From an uncultured Maribacter sp. (lineage in GTDB: Bacteria > Bacteroidota > Bacteroidia > Flavobacteriales > Flavobacteriaceae): DNA of 64,000 nucleotides. Made by a program: the position numbers and the translations under genes. The stretch is from contig CANMKG010000002.1 of the NCBI GenBank assembly GCA_947498505.1, positions 124,001 through 188,000 of the forward strand, read 5' to 3'. The notes beneath the pieces are model-generated. The model was not told the DNA's origin and did no database searches. It was given only the letters and a program-made list of their open reading frames with translations. Every line of letters begins with the position of its first letter. The stretch's first letter is position 1. This document shows positions 60,139-64,000 of this stretch, in pieces.

Positions 60139-60163
60139 GAAGGTCGAGTTCCTTCTAGACCGC
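60139..60163 (+). repeat. Degenerate tRNA-Asp 3'-end-like sequence (candidate att remnant)
   Basis: AAGGTCGAGTTCCTTCTAGACCGC matches 18 of 24 positions, ungapped, with tRNA-Asp GGGTTCGAGTCCCGTCCAGACCGC. Confidence 0.5.
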
Positions 60164-60735
60164 GAAAAGCTTTTAAAAAATTGGAGGTATTTTTTTGGTT
60201 TTGTACTATATAGTTATAGTACTTTAAAACAAGATTTTTTATGTTGTTATTTTAAAGAAGAATGGCGAATTATTTCATTTGGATTTATACTTTTTGTAAG
60301 TATGTTTTTTGTCATTCATAGTTATTATGTATAAACCAGAGTTTAGTTTTTTTAAATATTAAAATAAAGTAAGAAGTATACGTGCTATAAGTAAAGTCGT
60401 AATGGAAAGCGGATTTATGAAGTAGTCCATTTTTTTGGAAAGTATTTATGTAAACTCAACCACAATTATTGGTCTGAATTTTAATGTCTTATCCAATATT
60501 TTGTTTTTACACTATCAAATAATTTCCCAAGTGGAGCGAATACTTTTAGGTGTTACTCTAAAAATAATCACCGTAATAAATTCGATAGTACCATATTATG
60601 ATTTTTAATGCTTATTATTAAGAATAATATTCTTAAAACCTAAGTAACTTATCACTATTTATAATAATTGACTTAAAAAAACTATATACCTGAATATTTT
60701 TTTACTTTTAAGTAATTTAACTTAAATCGTAAAAT

Positions 60736-61446
60736 TTGTTTCAAAAATATATAACCCTATTTTTTGTAATGCTTCATTTTTTAGGGATAATAAATGCGCA
60801 AGAAGAATATTTAAAAAGTACCCTCAATAGCGTTGACCAAATAATAGGTCAAGAGAATACTGGTCTATATAACGGAACAAAATATATTGAACTTTATAGA
60901 ACGATTAATGAGCATCATAAATTTTTTAATAGCAGTAAATTTTTGTTGGGAAGCTTAGTATATAACGGACAATATTATGGTAATGTTAACTTAAAATATG
61001 ATTTGAATGCTGATGACTTATTACTTGATATCAGCTACCTGCAGAAATTTTCCATTTTAAAATTGTATAAATCTAAAATTAGTGAATTTAATTTAGATGG
61101 AAAGCAGTTTATCAACATAGGCGATTACTCCTCTGATATTACCGAAGGGTTCCACGAAGTATTATGGAATACTGATGATTTAAAACTTCTTAAAAAGCAC
61201 CGGAAAGAAAGGTTTAAAAGATTTTCTAAAAAATTTGTCCATTACGAGTTTTTTGATGAAAATAGCTATTTTTTTGAATATAAAAATGTGTTTTACCCTT
61301 TAAAGAAAAAAGGTGATTTACTTAAAGTATTCCCAGAGTTTAGAAAATTAATAAACCGACTTTACAATAAGGGGCTTGTAAAAATTAATCCGAAAGCTAA
61401 TTATATTTTAATCTTAGGAGAAATTCAAAAATCCTTAGGAAAATGA
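60736..61446 (+). CDS. Hypothetical secreted protein upstream of a TonB-dependent receptor
   Basis: Signal peptide (ITLFFVMLHFLGIINAQ), TTG start in the ORF track; stop overlaps the ATG of the next gene (ATGA). Confidence 0.65.
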   Translation: MFQKYITLFFVMLHFLGIINAQEEYLKSTLNSVDQIIGQENTGLYNGTKYIELYRTINEHHKFFNSSKFLLGSLVYNGQYYGNVNLKYDLNADDLLLDISYLQKFSILKLYKSKISEFNLDGKQFINIGDYSSDITEGFHEVLWNTDDLKLLKKHRKERFKRFSKKFVHYEFFDENSYFFEYKNVFYPLKKKGDLLKVFPEFRKLINRLYNKGLVKINPKANYILILGEIQKSLGK

Positions 61447-64000
61447 TAAAATATACAAGAAGAATAGTAATTGTTATTTTCCTTTTATTATATGTACAGT
61501 ACGCATGTACCCAAGAAAACAAACCAATATCGATTGAATTAAATGATGTAAGCCTACAAGAAGCTATAAATATGCTTGAAAAGGAAACTGGTATTCTTTT
61601 TTACTACAAAAAAATATGGCTAAAGGATAAAAAAGTAGATTATAGTGCCATAGAAGAACCATTAGCTAAAATTTTAGATTCCATCTTAACAAGTACTACA
61701 ATTAATTACTATCGCTATTCAGATACACAAATAGTTCTTACGGAGAATAATCTTATCTATGATAACCTTCCCAATACTTTTTTTGGAGCAAAAAAACGCG
61801 ATACTGTAATTCAAGAACATTTAGAGCGAGTACTTAGTCCCGTTTTTTTTGATGAACCAAAGCAACAAACTAATAATATAATTGAAACTGTTCGTATTGG
61901 GAAAGAAGACCGCAACTATAATAGTAATAATTTTAAGATAAGTGGTTATGTAAAAGTTGACAATACCAAATCACCATTACAAAATTTAACAATTACTTTG
62001 AATAACACAAGAATCGGAACCACTACCGATGAAAATGGATATTATGAATTAACACTTCCCTCGGGTGAAAATTATCTTACATATAGTTCTATTGGAATAG
62101 AAAGTGTGGTTAAAAGAGTTATTGTTTATAGTAATGGAACTTTGAATGTACCCTTAAAGGAAAGTATAGAATATTTGGATGAGGTGGTAGTGGCCGCAAA
62201 TGCTAATAAAAATGTTGAAGAGGCATTAACAGGGAGCACCTCCATAGTAGTGGAAGAGACCAAGAATATTCCATTAATTTTGGGAGAACGCGATGTTCTC
62301 AAGGTGGCAACTACTTTGCCAGGCATCTCTACCGCGGGAGAAGGAGCTGCGGGTTTTAATGTTCGCGGAGGATCTACCGATCAAAATTTAATCTTATTGG
62401 ACAATGCAGTTATTTACAACCCTTCACATTTTTTTGGAATTTTTCAAGCAGTCAATCCGTTCACAACCGAAGATGTACAAATTTATACTGGTGGTATACC
62501 AGCACAATATGGGGGTAGATTATCCTCGGTTTTTGATATTACTTCCAAAAATTCAAATACCCAGAAGTTTTCTGGGGAAGTTGCTATTGGTCCTGTTACC
62601 AGTAATATTGCGCTGGAAATACCTGTTATAAAGGAAAAATCCGGCCTTTTGATAGGAGGTAGGAGCACTTATTCTAATTGGATTTTACGTTCACTGAATG
62701 AAGAATCCCTAAGAAATAGTGAAGCATCTTTCTATGATGTTATTGCAAAATATAATCACAGTATTAACAAAAAAAACACACTTAAAACCACCGGTTATTA
62801 TAGTCGCGACAATTTCAGTATTACCTCAGATTCTCTTTTTAGATATAGTAATCGTTTATTCTCTATAGATTGGGAGCGCCAATTCAATGAAAAAAACACG
62901 GGGCAATTAACCGTTGCAAATAGTCAATATCAATTTAATATTGAGTTCGATGGTGTTTCCAATAATGATTTCGATTTAGGTTTTGGAATACATGAAACCG
63001 AATACAAACTTCGAATGAAGTATCTGTTTAACCCAAAACATAAATTCGATTATGGTGTTATGGCAAAATTTTATAAAACGCAACCAGGATATCTTAGAGC
63101 TCTAAATGAAAATTCAGAAATAAATAGCATAGACATTACGGAGGAACGTGCCTTGGAATCTGCCATTTATCTATCAGACAATTATAATGTAACTGATAAA
63201 CTTTTACTAAATATAGGTTTTCGTTATTCTTTTTTTGCAGCACTGGGGAAAAGAGAAGAACGCATATATGAAGAGAATAGGCCTAAAAATGAAGGAACTC
63301 TTTCAGATGTTGTTACTTATGAAAAAGGTGATTTTTCCGAAACCTATGGTGGTCCTGAGATACGATTGTCTGCACGTTACCTATTGAAGGAAAATTTATC
63401 TCTTAAAGCAAGTTATAATAGTACATATCAATACATTCATAGACTCTCTAATAATACTACGATTTCTCCAGTAGATACCTGGAAGTTATCAGATAACAAT
63501 ATAAAACCTCAATTAGGTAACCAATACAGTATAGGTCTTTTTAAGAATTTAGATACCAATACCTATGAACTAAGTGTAGAAGGCTATTATAAGACAACAG
63601 AAAACGTTCTTGATTTTAAGATAGGTTCAGACCTATTGTTGAATCGGACTATTGAAACTGAAACGCTACAGGGTGATGGAAAATCCTACGGTGTGGAATT
63701 TCTAGCTAGAAAAAATAGTGGTGTATTAAATGGGTGGCTTTCTTACACTTACTCTCGATCATTCTTGCAATTAGATAGTGAGTTTGCTGAAGAGCGTGTA
63801 AACGGAGGAGCGTTTTTTCCAACGAATTATGATAAACCTCATGATTTTAGTGCGGTACTCAATTATAAATTCACGAAACGTTTTAGTCTTTCCGCGAACT
63901 TTGTATACCAGACCGGAAGACCTGTTACCTTTCCTGTTGGAAGGTATAATTTAGACAATACTGAATATGTATACTATAGTGATAGGAATGCTTTTAGAAT
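61443..64000 (+). CDS. TonB-dependent receptor with N-terminal STN-like and carboxypeptidase-regulatory-like domains (truncated by window edge)
   Basis: Open frame from ATG 61443 to the edge: VSLQEAINMLEKETGILFYYKKIWL (STN), ISGYVKVDNTKSPLQNLTITLNNTRIGTTTDENGYYELTLPSG (CarboxypepD_reg-like), GAAGFNVRGGSTDQNLILLDNAVIYNPSH (plug). Confidence 0.9.
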   Translation, partial: MIKYTRRIVIVIFLLLYVQYACTQENKPISIELNDVSLQEAINMLEKETGILFYYKKIWLKDKKVDYSAIEEPLAKILDSILTSTTINYYRYSDTQIVLTENNLIYDNLPNTFFGAKKRDTVIQEHLERVLSPVFFDEPKQQTNNIIETVRIGKEDRNYNSNNFKISGYVKVDNTKSPLQNLTITLNNTRIGTTTDENGYYELTLPSGENYLTYSSIGIESVVKRVIVYSNGTLNVPLKESIEYLDEVVVAANANKNVEEALTGSTSIVVEETKNIPLILGERDVLKVATTLPGISTAGEGAAGFNVRGGSTDQNLILLDNAVIYNPSHFFGIFQAVNPFTTEDVQIYTGGIPAQYGGRLSSVFDITSKNSNTQKFSGEVAIGPVTSNIALEIPVIKEKSGLLIGGRSTYSNWILRSLNEESLRNSEASFYDVIAKYNHSINKKNTLKTTGYYSRDNFSITSDSLFRYSNRLFSIDWERQFNEKNTGQLTVANSQYQFNIEFDGVSNNDFDLGFGIHETEYKLRMKYLFNPKHKFDYGVMAKFYKTQPGYLRALNENSEINSIDITEERALESAIYLSDNYNVTDKLLLNIGFRYSFFAALGKREERIYEENRPKNEGTLSDVVTYEKGDFSETYGGPEIRLSARYLLKENLSLKASYNSTYQYIHRLSNNTTISPVDTWKLSDNNIKPQLGNQYSIGLFKNLDTNTYELSVEGYYKTTENVLDFKIGSDLLLNRTIETETLQGDGKSYGVEFLARKNSGVLNGWLSYTYSRSFLQLDSEFAEERVNGGAFFPTNYDKPHDFSAVLNYKFTKRFSLSANFVYQTGRPVTFPVGRYNLDNTEYVYYSDRNAFR

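Noticed and set aside
1-64000. CRISPR arrays, rRNA operons, prophage structural genes, restriction-modification or known defence systems
   Set aside because: Looked for regularly spaced direct repeats, rRNA sequence, integrases and phage or defence domains; none could be recognised in this window.

Overview
This 64 kb window is a typical low-GC Flavobacteriia/Bacteroidota chromosome segment. It is mostly housekeeping genes (tex 5' end, metG, mfd, fbp, aspartokinase, rsmA, mgtE, serS, ribF, pth, rplY, prs, rimM, rpsP, dnaE, trxA) mixed with T9SS-type secreted proteins (DUF1501/DUF1800 pair, reprolysin-like metalloprotease) and two tRNA genes (Leu-CAA, Asp-GTC). The most interesting accessory region follows tRNA-Asp (about 55.7-60.2 kb). 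It carries a TPR-HTH regulator divergently oriented to a lipoprotein whose sequence resembles the core of cholesterol-dependent cytolysins (thiol-activated cytolysin family), without a recognisable undecapeptide and with a divergent C-terminus. A degenerate copy of the tRNA-Asp 3' end lies at the far side, suggesting a small tRNA-associated island. Other structure includes a degraded REP-associated tyrosine transposase (RAYT) with REP-like palindromes, one repeat of which supplies the C-termini of two unrelated ORFs; paired TTGATATATCAA palindromes around a marR gene; a dispersed GAGCGAAGTCGA intergenic element; a DnaE with a fused N-terminal DEDDh exonuclease; and a TonB-dependent receptor running off the right edge. 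All calls come from reading the sequence and motif memory; no database search was run.
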